From NCBI RefSeq assembly GCF_009861505.1, contig NZ_WTFT01000002.1, positions 186,001 through 250,000 on the forward strand: a DNA stretch of 64,000 nt, written 5' to 3'. Below the pieces are notes generated by a model, which ran no database searches, was not told where the DNA came from, and saw nothing but the letters and a program-made list of their open reading frames with translations. This document shows positions 27,038-35,639 of the stretch, piece by piece. This DNA comes from Pseudomonas izuensis. Lineage in GTDB: Bacteria > Pseudomonadota > Gammaproteobacteria > Pseudomonadales > Pseudomonadaceae. Each line of letters starts with the position of its first letter. Position 1 is the first letter of the stretch. The position numbers were made by a program, and so were the translations under genes.

Positions 27038-27955
27038 TCAGGATTTTGTCGGGATCAGACGATCAAGTTGTTCCTGGGCCCGGCGGCTGAAGATCTGCAA
27101 CAGATCGTTCAAGGTGTGGGGCGGTGGTTCGTCGGCGCGGGTCACTGCGTACAGAGTGATGGGCAGTGGCGGTGCCAGGGGGCGAATCGTTGTCGTCGCG
27201 GGAGAGGCGCCGAGTGCCGTGAAGGGGTCGATCACCGCCAGCCCGGCGCCTGACTCCACCATCGCCCTGGCCAGTGAATAGGTCTGCACGGCGATCCGCA
27301 CCCGGGGTGGCGGTTCGACGGCTTCCAGGTAACTGTCTAGTCGCGCGGCCAGTGGGTCCGCGCTGGATAGACCGATCAACGGCGCATCCGCCAGGGCCCC
27401 CAGCGGCAGCGGCGTACCTGCCGCCGAAGGCGGCCAATAACCCTTGGGCGCCAACGCCACCAGCACGCCTGAAGCCAAAGCCTGCGCCTTCAATCCCGGA
27501 TGATCCGGTCGCTGCAAAGTCAAGGCGACATCCACTTCGCGCATCAACAGGTTCTGCACCAGTTCACGGCTATGGGCGCTGGACAGTTCGCAGGCGATAT
27601 CCGGGTAACGCGCGGTCCACTCGTGAATGGCCGGCGGCAACAATGACAGGGCCAGCGCCGGGGTGGCGCCGATGCGCAGGCTGTGGCCCGGTTCACGGCG
27701 CAGGCTCTGGGCCAGGCGTCGCACGCCTTGCAGGCTCTCGCTGACCTTATCCACTTCACGCTCCAGCTCCAGGGCTTCGGGGGTCGCCTGCAACTTGCCG
27801 CGAACCCGCAGGAACAACGGGAACCCCAACTGCTGCTCGGCATGCTGCAGCACCTTGGTTACCGCGGGTTGCGAGACGTGCAGCAATTGCGCGGCCGCGC
27901 TGATTGACCCGGTCTGGCGGATAGCCTGGAAAATCTCGATGTGACGAAGACGCAT
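27038..27955 (-). CDS. LysR-family transcriptional regulator
   Basis: A 305-residue regulator with an N-terminal helix-turn-helix (RHIEIFQAIRQTGSISAAAQ, then LLHVSQPAVTKVL) and an effector-binding domain. It is divergent from a DadA-like D-amino acid dehydrogenase, with a 19-base dyad between the two, so it probably controls that gene and itself. The effector cannot be read from sequence; a D-amino acid or related amine is a reasonable guess. Confidence 0.88.
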   Translation of the reverse strand: MRLRHIEIFQAIRQTGSISAAAQLLHVSQPAVTKVLQHAEQQLGFPLFLRVRGKLQATPEALELEREVDKVSESLQGVRRLAQSLRREPGHSLRIGATPALALSLLPPAIHEWTARYPDIACELSSAHSRELVQNLLMREVDVALTLQRPDHPGLKAQALASGVLVALAPKGYWPPSAAGTPLPLGALADAPLIGLSSADPLAARLDSYLEAVEPPPRVRIAVQTYSLARAMVESGAGLAVIDPFTALGASPATTTIRPLAPPLPITLYAVTRADEPPPHTLNDLLQIFSRRAQEQLDRLIPTKS

Positions 27956-27962
27956 GGCAAGT

Positions 27963-27981
27963 CCATAACCTTAGCTTATGG
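27963..27981. promoter_or_regulatory. CCATAA-N7-TTATGG dyad, candidate LysR operator
   Basis: A perfect inverted repeat (CCATAA, spacer CCTTAGC, TTATGG) begins 8 bases upstream of the LysR gene and about 85 upstream of the dehydrogenase. The spacing ATAA-N7-TTAT fits the T-N11-A class of LysR sites. Binding is inference. Confidence 0.6.
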
Positions 27982-28064
27982 GTTTGGCATCTTTATTCAT
28001 TGTTCGCCGCCTGTCACCTGGCTCTAACCTCGACCTCGTCTTCACAACGGTTTTAAGGGCGGAC

Positions 28065-29297
28065 ATGGCTCAGCGTGTATGCATCATCGGCGGCGGCGTG
28101 ATTGGCCTGGCTACGGCCTATGCGCTGGTGCGCGACGGCTTCGAGGTGACGGTGGTCGAAGCTCGGGATTCCCTGGGCAGCGAAACCAGCTTCGCCAACG
28201 GCGGCCAGTTGTCCTATCGCTACGTCGCACCGCTGGCTGACGCCGGTGTTCCCCTGCAAGCCATCGGCTGGATGCTGCGCGGCGATTCGCCCTTGAAGCT
28301 GCGCCCGCGCCTGGACCCGGTGCAATGGCGCTGGATGGCTTCCTTCCTGGCCGCGTGTCGAAGTTCGGTCAACCGTGAAAACGCGGCGCATCTGTTGCGT
28401 CTTGCGCTGTTCAGCCAAAGCACGCTGAAGGGCTGGCGCGAGGACGACGGACTGACCGGATTCCATTGGCGACGCAACGGCAAACTGGTGACGTTTCGCA
28501 ACGCTGCAAGCTTCGGGCATGCGCGTAAAAAACTGGCCGATCCGCAACAGCAGCAAGTGTTGTCGGCCGTCGAGTGTGCAGATCTGGAGCCGGCGCTGGC
28601 CGATGCACCCTTTGTCGGCGCGATCTATACCCCGGACGAGGAAGTGGGCGACTGCCACGCTTTCTGCCAGCGATTGGCCGAGCGGTTGAGGGCGTCTGGC
28701 CGTTGCGAGTTTCGCTTCGGTAGGGCGGTGACCGGAATCCGCCACGGCAACGGTGCTGTCAGTGCCATTGAGCTGGGGGATGAAGTGCTGGCCGTCGATC
28801 AATTGGTCATCGCCGCCGGCCACCGCAGCCCGCTGCTGGCATTGCCTGGCCTGCATCTGCCGTTGTATCCGCTGAAGGGCTACAGCCTGACCGTGCCCAT
28901 TGGCACCGGACACCGGGCGCCAGACGTGAGCATCACCGATTACGACCGCAAGATTGTTTATGCCCGTATCGGCGAACAGTTGCGGGTGGCCGCGATGGTC
29001 GACATCGTTGGTTTCGACCCGGCGATCGATCCAGAGCGTCTGGCCCTGATCAAGCGCCAGGCCCGCGACACTTTCCCCCAAGCCGGCGATTACGAGGCTG
29101 CGGTGGAGTGGGCCGGTATGCGTCCGGCGACACCGAGCGGCGTGCCGCTATTGGGTGCCACGGCCTATCGCAATCTGTGGCTCAACCTCGGACATGGTGC
29201 GTTGGGTTTCACCCTGGCGTGCGGCAGCGGTCGGTTGCTCAGCGAATTGATCGGCCAGCACCAACCTTCCATCGACTTGCATGGCTTCAATCACTGA
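28065..29297 (+). CDS. DadA-like FAD-dependent D-amino acid dehydrogenase
   Basis: A 410-residue flavoprotein of the DAO family. The FAD-binding Rossmann motif is VCIIGGGVIGLATAYALVRD at the N-terminus, followed by SFANGGQLSYRY as in DadA. The C-terminus has GMRPATPSGVPLLG and NLWLNLGHGALGFTLACGSG. Such enzymes oxidise D-amino acids to 2-oxo acids and pass electrons to the respiratory chain. No alanine racemase (dadX) is adjacent, so this is a paralogue rather than the dad operon itself. ATG 28065 follows AAGGGCGG; an upstream ATG at 27978 falls in the operator. Confidence 0.88.
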   Translation: MAQRVCIIGGGVIGLATAYALVRDGFEVTVVEARDSLGSETSFANGGQLSYRYVAPLADAGVPLQAIGWMLRGDSPLKLRPRLDPVQWRWMASFLAACRSSVNRENAAHLLRLALFSQSTLKGWREDDGLTGFHWRRNGKLVTFRNAASFGHARKKLADPQQQQVLSAVECADLEPALADAPFVGAIYTPDEEVGDCHAFCQRLAERLRASGRCEFRFGRAVTGIRHGNGAVSAIELGDEVLAVDQLVIAAGHRSPLLALPGLHLPLYPLKGYSLTVPIGTGHRAPDVSITDYDRKIVYARIGEQLRVAAMVDIVGFDPAIDPERLALIKRQARDTFPQAGDYEAAVEWAGMRPATPSGVPLLGATAYRNLWLNLGHGALGFTLACGSGRLLSELIGQHQPSIDLHGFNH

Positions 29298-29309
29298 ACC
29301 GTGTCGCGG

Positions 29310-29378
29310 CCATTCGCGAGCAGGCTCGCTCCCACATTTGAAATGCGTTCCACTGTGGGAGCGAGCCTGCTCGCGAAG
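29310..29378. repeat. REP doublet, GAGCCTGCTCGCGA family
   Basis: CCATTCGCGAGCAGGCTCGC faces TGTGGGAGCGAGCCTGCTCG between two convergent genes. Confidence 0.93.
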
Positions 29379-29383
29379 AGGCC

Positions 29384-30103
29384 CTAGAAATCACCCCAAA
29401 GCTGCTGGGCCACCGCAAGCGCCACAACCGGCGCGGTCTCGGTGCGCAACACCCGCGGCCCAAGGCGTGCCGCATGAAAACCAGCCCCCTTGGCCTGATC
29501 CACTTCCGCATCCGACAGCCCACCCTCCGGCCCAATCAGGAACGCCAGTGTCGAAGGCTTCGCATGGCTGACCAACGGCTCGGCCACCGGATGCAGCACC
29601 AGTTTCAATTCGGCCTGGGTGTGTTTCAACCAATCGGCCAACAACACCGGCGGATGAATCACCGGCACCCGTGAACGCCCGCATTGTTCGCAGGCGCTGA
29701 TCGCCACCTGGCGCCAGTGCAGCAGGCGTTTGTCGGCGCGTTCGTCCTTGAGACGGACTTCACAGCGCTCGCTGAAAATCGGCGTGATTTCGCTGACACC
29801 CAATTCGGTGGCTTTCTGAATTGCCCAGTCCATGCGCTCGCCACGGGACAGGCCCTGGCCGAGGTGGATCTGCAACGGCGACTCGACCTGGCCGGCGAAG
29901 CTTTCATCGATTTGCACCACGACGCGTTTCTTGCCGACTTCGACCAGCGTGGCCCGAAACTCGTGACCTGAGCCGTCGAACAGCTGCAACGCATCGCCCT
30001 CGGCCATACGCAGCACCCGGCCGATGTAATGGGCCTGGGCCTCGGGCAGTTCGTGCTCGCCGGTGCTCAGGGGGGCGTCGATAAAGAAGCGGGACAGTCT
30101 CAT
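29384..30103 (-). CDS. rsmE: 16S rRNA (uracil-1498-N3)-methyltransferase
   Basis: A 239-residue SPOUT-fold methyltransferase that modifies U1498 in the decoding centre. It has the N-terminal PUA-like start MRLSRFFID, HYIGRVLRM near residue 25, GERMDWAIQKATELGV near 90 and the C-terminal knot motifs LIGPEGGLSDAEV and LGPRVLRTETA. The frame reads upstream through a REP; ATG 30103 gives the expected start. It is downstream of bioA on the same strand. Confidence 0.96.
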   Translation of the reverse strand: MRLSRFFIDAPLSTGEHELPEAQAHYIGRVLRMAEGDALQLFDGSGHEFRATLVEVGKKRVVVQIDESFAGQVESPLQIHLGQGLSRGERMDWAIQKATELGVSEITPIFSERCEVRLKDERADKRLLHWRQVAISACEQCGRSRVPVIHPPVLLADWLKHTQAELKLVLHPVAEPLVSHAKPSTLAFLIGPEGGLSDAEVDQAKGAGFHAARLGPRVLRTETAPVVALAVAQQLWGDF

Positions 30104-30150
30104 ACGGGGTCTCTGAAAAAGGTGCAAATCATCTGAAGGTCGTGCCGACC

Positions 30151-30217
30151 TTATCGCTGGCAAGCCAGCTCCTACAACGACCGTGATCCCCTGTGGGAGC
30201 TGGCTTGCCAGCGATGG
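30151..30217. repeat. REP doublet
   Basis: TTATCGCTGGCAAGCCAGCT faces CTGTGGGAGCTGGCTTGCCA between rsmE and bioA. Confidence 0.92.
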
Positions 30218-30255
30218 CAGCAGTCCAGACACCACAGGATCTCAGGTGAAATCAA

Positions 30256-31662
30256 TCAGCCCGGATCACGGAAACCCGGGTGAAAGTCCTTCGGCACCGC
30301 CACGCTCACGCTGTCGCGAGTAGCAATGTCGATGCCTTCGCTGGCCACTTCGGCCAGAAAATCGATCTGCTCCGGGGTGATCACATAGGGCGGCAGGAAA
30401 TACACCACGCTGCCCAGTGGCCTGAGCAAGGCGCCGCGCTCCAGCGCATGCTGGAACACTTTCAAACCACGGCGCTCCTGCCATGGGTATGCCTCCTTGG
30501 TGGCCTTGTCCTTGACCATCTCGATCGCCAGCACCATGCCGGTCTGACGAATCTCGGAAACGTTTGCATGGTCGGCCAGATGCGCGGTGGAGGAGGCCAT
30601 GCGCGCGGCGAGGGCCTTGTTGTTCTCGATGACGTTGTCTTCTTCGAAGATATCCAGCGTCGCCAGTGCCGCCGCGCACGCCAGCGGATTGCCGGTGTAG
30701 CTGTGGGAATGCAGGAAGGCGCGTAGGGTCGGGTAATCGTCGTAGAAGGCGCTATAGACTTCGTCTGTGGTCATGCACGCGGCCAGTGGCAGGTAGCCGC
30801 CGGTCAAGGCCTTGGACAGGCAGAGGAAATCCGGGCGGATGCCGGCCTGTTCGCAGGCGAACATCGTCCCGGTACGGCCGAAGCCCACGGCGATTTCGTC
30901 GTGGATCAGGTGCACGCCGTAGCGGTCGCAGGCATCGCGCAGCAGCTTGAGGTACATCGGGTGGTACATGCGCATGCCGCCGGCGCCCTGGATCAGCGGC
31001 TCGACGATCACCGCCGCCACCGTGTCGTGGTTCTCGGCCAGGGTCTGTTCCATGGCGGCGAACATATTGCGCGAATGCTCTTCCCAGCTCATGCCCTCGG
31101 GACGCAGGTAGCAGTCCGGGCTTGGCACCTTGATGGTGTCCATCAGCAAGGCTTTGTAGGTTTCAGTGAACAGCGGCACGTCACCCACCGACATCGCCGC
31201 CATGGTTTCGCCGTGGTAGCTGTTGGTCAGGGTGACGAAGCGTTTCTTGTTCGGCTGGCCGCGGTTGAGCCAGTAGTGAAAGCTCATTTTCAGCGCGACT
31301 TCGATGCAGGACGAGCCGTTATCGGCGTAGAAACACCGGGTCAGGCCTTCCGGCGTCATCTTCACCAGGCGCTCGGACAGCTCGATCACCGGTTGATGGC
31401 TGAAACCGGCCAGGATCACGTGCTCCAGCTGATCGACCTGGTCCTTGATGCGCTGGTTGATCCGCGGGTTGGCGTGGCCGAAGACGTTGACCCACCAGGA
31501 ACTGACGGCGTCGAGGTAGCGCTTGCCTTCGAAATCTTCCAGCCAGACGCCTTCACCGCGCTTGATCGGGATCAGCGGCAGTTGTTCGTGGTCCTTCATC
31601 TGGGTGCAGGGATGCCACAACACCGCGAGATCGCGTTCCATCCACTGTTTATTCAGGCCCAT
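30256..31662 (-). CDS. bioA: adenosylmethionine-8-amino-7-oxononanoate aminotransferase
   Basis: A 468-residue class III PLP aminotransferase making 7,8-diaminononanoate in biotin synthesis with SAM as amino donor. It shows VLWHPCTQMKDHE at the N-terminus (typical BioA), SSWWVNVFGHANPRIN near residue 57, IHDEIAVGFGRTG (PLP-contacting Asp) and the PLP lysine in CLSKALTGGYLPLA. ATG 31662 is preferred over GTG 31668, with GAGGAG at good spacing. No other bio gene is adjacent. Confidence 0.96.
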   Translation of the reverse strand: MGLNKQWMERDLAVLWHPCTQMKDHEQLPLIPIKRGEGVWLEDFEGKRYLDAVSSWWVNVFGHANPRINQRIKDQVDQLEHVILAGFSHQPVIELSERLVKMTPEGLTRCFYADNGSSCIEVALKMSFHYWLNRGQPNKKRFVTLTNSYHGETMAAMSVGDVPLFTETYKALLMDTIKVPSPDCYLRPEGMSWEEHSRNMFAAMEQTLAENHDTVAAVIVEPLIQGAGGMRMYHPMYLKLLRDACDRYGVHLIHDEIAVGFGRTGTMFACEQAGIRPDFLCLSKALTGGYLPLAACMTTDEVYSAFYDDYPTLRAFLHSHSYTGNPLACAAALATLDIFEEDNVIENNKALAARMASSTAHLADHANVSEIRQTGMVLAIEMVKDKATKEAYPWQERRGLKVFQHALERGALLRPLGSVVYFLPPYVITPEQIDFLAEVASEGIDIATRDSVSVAVPKDFHPGFRDPG

Positions 31663-31883
31663 TCTCACTCTCCTCGAGGCGGTCCGTGTCAGGCGCGGAC
31701 ATACAATCGCGCAAGCCTATGCAATGCATCGCACGGGGACAACCCATTGTGTCGAATGAGCTACTTTGTATAGGGCGAAAGACGCTGCTGGCGGGCGTCT
31801 GAAGGCTGACGTATCCTTCGCGGTTCTTGAGCCGACTGGCTCGCAAAACCGCTATTTTTTCGTGTATTTCCGGAGTTCGCTGA

Positions 31884-33638
31884 ATGTCTGTCGGTTGGCT
31901 GCGCGCCTGTGCGCTGGTGATGTTGGGGCTGTTCAGCGTGTCTGCGCTGGCCAAGGATAAAACCGCGATCGTGATCGGTGGCGGGGTCGCTGGCCTCACG
32001 GCCGCTTATGAACTGCAAAACAAGGGCTGGCAGGTCACGCTGCTGGAAGCCAAGCCGAGCCTGGGCGGTCGCTCCGGCATGTCCACCAGCGAGTGGATCG
32101 GCAACGACAAGACCCAACCGGTCCTGAACAAGTACGTATCGACCTTCAAGCTGAGCACCACGCCGGCGCCTGAGTTCGTGCGTACGCCGGGCTATCTGAT
32201 CGACGGCGAATATTTCAGTGCCGCCGATCTGTCGACCAAGCAGCCGGCTACCGCCGACGCGCTCAAGCGTTACGAGAAAACCCTCGACGACCTGGCGCGT
32301 TCGATTGATGACCCGCAGAACCCGGCAGCCACCAGTTCGCTGCACGCCCTGGACCAGATCAACGTGTCCAGCTGGCTCGACAAGCAGAACCTGCCGGCCA
32401 CCGCGCGTCAGTTGATCAACCAGCAGATCCGTACTCGCTACGACGAGCCTTCGCGTCTGTCGCTGCTGTATTACGCTCAGCAGAGCCGCGTTTACCGTGG
32501 TGTGGCCGACCGTGACCTGCGCGCTTCGCGTCTGGTCGGTGGCAGCCCGGTGCTGGCCCAGGCCTTCGTCAAGCAGCTGAAAACCATCAAGACCAATTCC
32601 CCGGTCTCGTCCATCACTCAGGAAAAGGACGGTGTCACCGTCAAGGTCGGCAGCGTCGGCTATCAGGCTGACTATGTGGTGCTGGCCGTGCCGTTGCGCG
32701 CCCTGAACAAGATCCAGATGATCCCGGCGCTCGACGATCAGCACCAGGCGGCGATCAAGGGCACCAACTACGGTTGGCGCGACCAGATCATGCTGAAGTT
32801 CAAGACGCCGGTATGGGAAAGCAAGGCGCGGATGTCCGGCGAGATCTACAGCAACACCGGCCTGGGCATGTTGTGGGTCGAGCCAGCCCTGAAGGGCGGC
32901 GCCAACGTGGTGATCAACCTGTCCGGCGACAACGCCCGGGTGATGCAGGCCTTCGGCGACAAGCAGATGGCCGACCAGGTACTGATTCGCCTGCATGCGT
33001 TTTATCCACAGGCGCGCGGTTCCTTTACCGGCTATGAAATCCGTCGCTACAGCACCGACCCATCGATGGGCGGCGCTTACCTGGCCTTCGGCCCGGGCCA
33101 GATCAGCAAGTACTGGCGCCTGTGGGAGCGTCCGGTTCAGCGTGTAGCCTTTGCTGGCGAACACACTGACACCTTGTACCCAGGCACCCTGGAAGGCGCA
33201 TTGCGCACTGGCCAGCGTGCAGCCGGTCAGGTCGAAGATCTGGCGGCCGGCAAGTCGTTTGAACCGGCCAAAGCAGTTCCAGTGGCGGCGGCAGCAGCGG
33301 CAGGCGCCGGCGCGGTGGCGGCGAAGAAGGGCAACTTCTTCAGCAACCTGTTCGGTAGTTCGGATGACGAGAAGAAGCCGGAGCCGGTCAAGGCGCCAGA
33401 GCCGGTCGCTCCAGCGCCAGCCCCGGCCCCAACGCCGGCACCAGCACCTGCTCCGGTCGAGGCACCGAAGCCTGCTGCACCGGTAAAAGCCGAGCCTGCC
33501 AAAAAGGCACCGGCCAAAGCCCCGGCGAAGAAACCGGCCGCCAAGACCGAGGCGAAAAAAGCCCCGGCCAAGGCTCCGGCGAAAAAGGCTGAACCAGCGA
33601 AGAAGCCAGCGGCGACTACTGAGACCAAGGCTCAGTAA
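31884..33638 (+). CDS. exported flavin amine oxidase with Lys/Ala/Pro-rich tail
   Basis: A 584-residue protein. A signal peptide (ending SVSALA near residue 23) precedes an FAD Rossmann motif (AIVIGGGVAGLTAAYEL) and the amine oxidase second motif (LEAKPSLGGRSG); the oxidase domain ends near residue 455 with the FAD-contacting AFAGEHTDTLYPGTLEGAL. From about residue 497 to the end it changes to PAPAP and then KAPAK/KKPAAK repeats, resembling the tail of the histone H1-like AlgP. Substrate is unknown. The gene is divergent from bioA and ends in a strong terminator. Confidence 0.85.
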   Translation: MSVGWLRACALVMLGLFSVSALAKDKTAIVIGGGVAGLTAAYELQNKGWQVTLLEAKPSLGGRSGMSTSEWIGNDKTQPVLNKYVSTFKLSTTPAPEFVRTPGYLIDGEYFSAADLSTKQPATADALKRYEKTLDDLARSIDDPQNPAATSSLHALDQINVSSWLDKQNLPATARQLINQQIRTRYDEPSRLSLLYYAQQSRVYRGVADRDLRASRLVGGSPVLAQAFVKQLKTIKTNSPVSSITQEKDGVTVKVGSVGYQADYVVLAVPLRALNKIQMIPALDDQHQAAIKGTNYGWRDQIMLKFKTPVWESKARMSGEIYSNTGLGMLWVEPALKGGANVVINLSGDNARVMQAFGDKQMADQVLIRLHAFYPQARGSFTGYEIRRYSTDPSMGGAYLAFGPGQISKYWRLWERPVQRVAFAGEHTDTLYPGTLEGALRTGQRAAGQVEDLAAGKSFEPAKAVPVAAAAAAGAGAVAAKKGNFFSNLFGSSDDEKKPEPVKAPEPVAPAPAPAPTPAPAPAPVEAPKPAAPVKAEPAKKAPAKAPAKKPAAKTEAKKAPAKAPAKKAEPAKKPAATTETKAQ

Positions 33639-33650
33639 CGTTCAGGTGTA

Positions 33651-33683
33651 AAAAAGCGCGGCTTAAGAGCCGCGCTTTTTTTT
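33651..33683 (+). terminator. rho-independent terminator after the amine oxidase gene
   Basis: The stem AGCGCGGCT / AGCCGCGCT with a short loop is followed by eight T residues and preceded by an A run, so it could work in both directions. Confidence 0.92.
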
Positions 33684-33832
33684 GCTCGTATTTCAAGTGA
33701 GACATCTCGGTTTTGACTGTGCAGTCCTACACGTCTCAGAGATAAATCAGAGACTTCCCACAAACGTATCAGAACGAAAGGATAGATGTCGTCTGATCTT
33801 TAGCTATAGGCTATTAAAAAACTGGAGGTAAT

Positions 33833-33994
33833 ATGAAAACACTTGCAGGAATAATTGTATTGATAACACTTTCTGGCTGTACGAATGGCCAATTTTTTCC
33901 TAAAGGGTATGGTCATGAATTGGCCTATACATGTCAGATAAATCCCTACGATCCTGATTGCTTACAACCGCCTCCTGTCTTCAAAAGCTACTAG
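33833..33994 (+). CDS. small lipoprotein, 53 residues
   Basis: A short gene with an excellent start signal (CTGGAGGTAAT before ATG 33833). The product MKTLAGIIVLITLSGCTNGQ has a lipobox (LSGC, Cys at residue 16) and a mature part of under 40 residues with two further cysteines (YTCQINPYDPDCLQPPP), possibly a disulfide. Codon use is A+T-rich, unlike its neighbours but like the lectin gene it faces tail to tail 22 bases away. I do not recognise the family; it may be immunity-like or entry-exclusion-like, but nothing proves this. Confidence 0.75.
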   Translation: MKTLAGIIVLITLSGCTNGQFFPKGYGHELAYTCQINPYDPDCLQPPPVFKSY

Positions 33995-34016
33995 GTATGT
34001 AGTTAGTCAATCATGG

Positions 34017-34529
34017 TTAAAAAGGTCCTAATGAAAAATTCCATTCATAAATCTTTTCACCATTCGGTAGCTCTCTAACCAGACCGTCCTTTGGCTTTGG
34101 AATACGGCCAGGTATGAATCCAATGCGAGCCCAGCGCATATTTCCAGTGCGCCTATCGTAAATGATTAGGTTCCCATCATCTTGCATAACCATACAAGTG
34201 TTGTACCAAAGCGATTTATCAATCCTATGGGTGCTTTCAGCAATCCACATGCGCTTTCTGGCGGGATCGTAGAGCGTCCCGTTATTGGCGATCGCAAACC
34301 GCAGCGGCTCATTCATTTTTTTCTGATATCGGGTCCTGCTATAAGGTTGGTGCTCATCTGCAACCCAGATCACAACTTCGCCATCTTTAATGACCAAGTT
34401 CCCGTCGGCCTGTAATAACAAGCTGAACCGCCTGTTCTCGGACAAAAGGAACTGTCCCGGTGACATCGTTTGATTGGGCGGCAGTACCGATGTGCCACTT
34501 GCCTGGAATGGGGTAAACGTAGAAGCCAT
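34017..34529 (-). CDS. B-type (bulb) lectin domain protein
   Basis: A 170-residue protein with one monocot mannose-binding-like lectin domain. Mannose-site motifs of the form QxDxNxVxY appear as QADGNLVIK near residue 40 (Tyr replaced by Lys) and QDDGNLIIY near 115 (Val replaced by Ile); a middle site, IANNGTLYD, is degenerate. There is no signal peptide. Pseudomonad lectin-like bacteriocins (LlpA) use two such domains in about 280 residues; this protein has one plus a short tail. Low G+C composition against the surroundings suggests acquisition. Function (bacteriocin, adhesin, other) is open. Confidence 0.82.
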   Translation of the reverse strand: MASTFTPFQASGTSVLPPNQTMSPGQFLLSENRRFSLLLQADGNLVIKDGEVVIWVADEHQPYSRTRYQKKMNEPLRFAIANNGTLYDPARKRMWIAESTHRIDKSLWYNTCMVMQDDGNLIIYDRRTGNMRWARIGFIPGRIPKPKDGLVRELPNGEKIYEWNFSLGPF

Positions 34530-35055
34530 GTTTTCACCTTGATTAATGAACTGTCGAGCGCTTAGTTAATCAAGTTCGAATATTGAAGTGCCGATACATA
34601 TTTATTGCATGCCTTAAAAACATTTATCGCTTGAACAGGGTGCCGACGAAGGCGGCCTGCTTGGCGATGCACGGCTCGAGGCTGTCTTCGCTGGCAAGCC
34701 AGCTCCTACACGGGGCGGGGATGACAGAAAAGTTTGTGGTTGACGCAGCATGTGTAGGAGCCGGCTTGCCGGCGAAGGCGTCCTGTCTGGCGATGCAAGG
34801 CTCGAGGTTGCCTTCGCTGGCGAGCCAGCTCCTACAAAGGTCGTTGAAGGTGATGCGGAGGGCAATCGAATAAATTTTGTGCCAAGGTGTTCTTCAATTG
34901 GACACACTTTTTTTCACAATCTGCCCTTTAATCTTTCCTTAACTCAGCCATTTCAGACTCTTGATCGCATTTTTCGATATTTCAAAGCGAAATTTTCCGC
35001 TTTAATTCGATAGATAACTCGATAGTCTTGGGCCAGCACTCACAGGATCTAGGCA
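34530..35055. other. intergenic region with duplicated REP units
   Basis: This 526-base gap is A+T-rich at both ends and carries three REP arms (34686-34836) in the middle. No convincing gene was found; the stretch from 34880 to 35055 probably holds the promoter of the cytochrome b561 gene. Confidence 0.6.
34647..34836. repeat. tandemly duplicated REP doublet, first copy truncated
   Basis: Unit 2 (34753-34836) is a full doublet: TGTAGGAGCCGGCTTGCCGG, an inner segment with TGGCGATGCAAGGCTCGAGG, and a right arm. Unit 1 (34647-34710) repeats the inner segment and right arm at an offset of 126 bases but lacks most of its left arm. Confidence 0.85.
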
Positions 35056-35607
35056 ATGCAGCTACGTAACTCTACTTCCCGTTATGGTTTGGTCAGCATA
35101 GTCCTGCACTGGGGCGTGGCACTGGCGGTGTTCGGTCTGTTCGCGCTGGGCCTTTGGATGGTCGGTCTCGACTACTACAGCACCTGGCGTAAAGACGCAC
35201 CGGACTTGCACAAGAGCATCGGCCTGGTGTTGCTGGCTGTGATGGTGCTGCGGGTGCTGTGGCGCTTTGTCAGCCCGCCGCCGCCCACTTTGTCCAGCTA
35301 CAGCCGCATGACACGCCTCGGCGCCCACTTCGGCCATGGCTTTCTGTATCTCACGCTGTTTGCTGTGATGATTGCCGGTTACCTGATTTCCACCGCAGAA
35401 GGTGTCGGGATTCCGGTGTTTGGATGGTTTGAAGTGCCTGCGCTGGTGTCCGGACTACCGGACCAGGCAGACACCGCTGGCGCGATTCATCTCTACCTGG
35501 CGTGGGTGCTGGTCATTTTTTCCGGCCTCCATGCGTTGGCAGCATTGAAGCACCACTTTATCGATCGCGATGTGACCCTCAAACGAATGCTGGGTCGCAA
35601 AGCCTGA
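35056..35607 (+). CDS. cytochrome b561
   Basis: A 183-residue inner-membrane cytochrome with four helices. Putative haem-ligand histidines are seen in [14 protein letters not shown] (helix 1), [17 protein letters not shown] (helix 2), [20 protein letters not shown] (helix 4) and KHHF. This is the YceJ-type b561, probably passing electrons between quinone and periplasmic partners. The yceI-like gene follows after 32 bases, the usual YceJ-YceI pairing, so the two are likely one operon. Confidence 0.93.
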   Translation: MQLRNSTSRYGLVSIVLHWGVALAVFGLFALGLWMVGLDYYSTWRKDAPDLHKSIGLVLLAVMVLRVLWRFVSPPPPTLSSYSRMTRLGAHFGHGFLYLTLFAVMIAGYLISTAEGVGIPVFGWFEVPALVSGLPDQADTAGAIHLYLAWVLVIFSGLHALAALKHHFIDRDVTLKRMLGRKA

Positions 35608-35639
35608 AGCTCAACCTCGACTCCAAAGGAAAACAAAGT

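Noticed and set aside
30104..30235. 44-residue N-terminal extension of RsmE
   Set aside because: It also translates a REP arm; ATG 30103 gives the normal N-terminus.
34639..34840. possible CRISPR-like repeats
   Set aside because: The repeated units are REP palindromes with only two copies and no regular spacers or cas genes.
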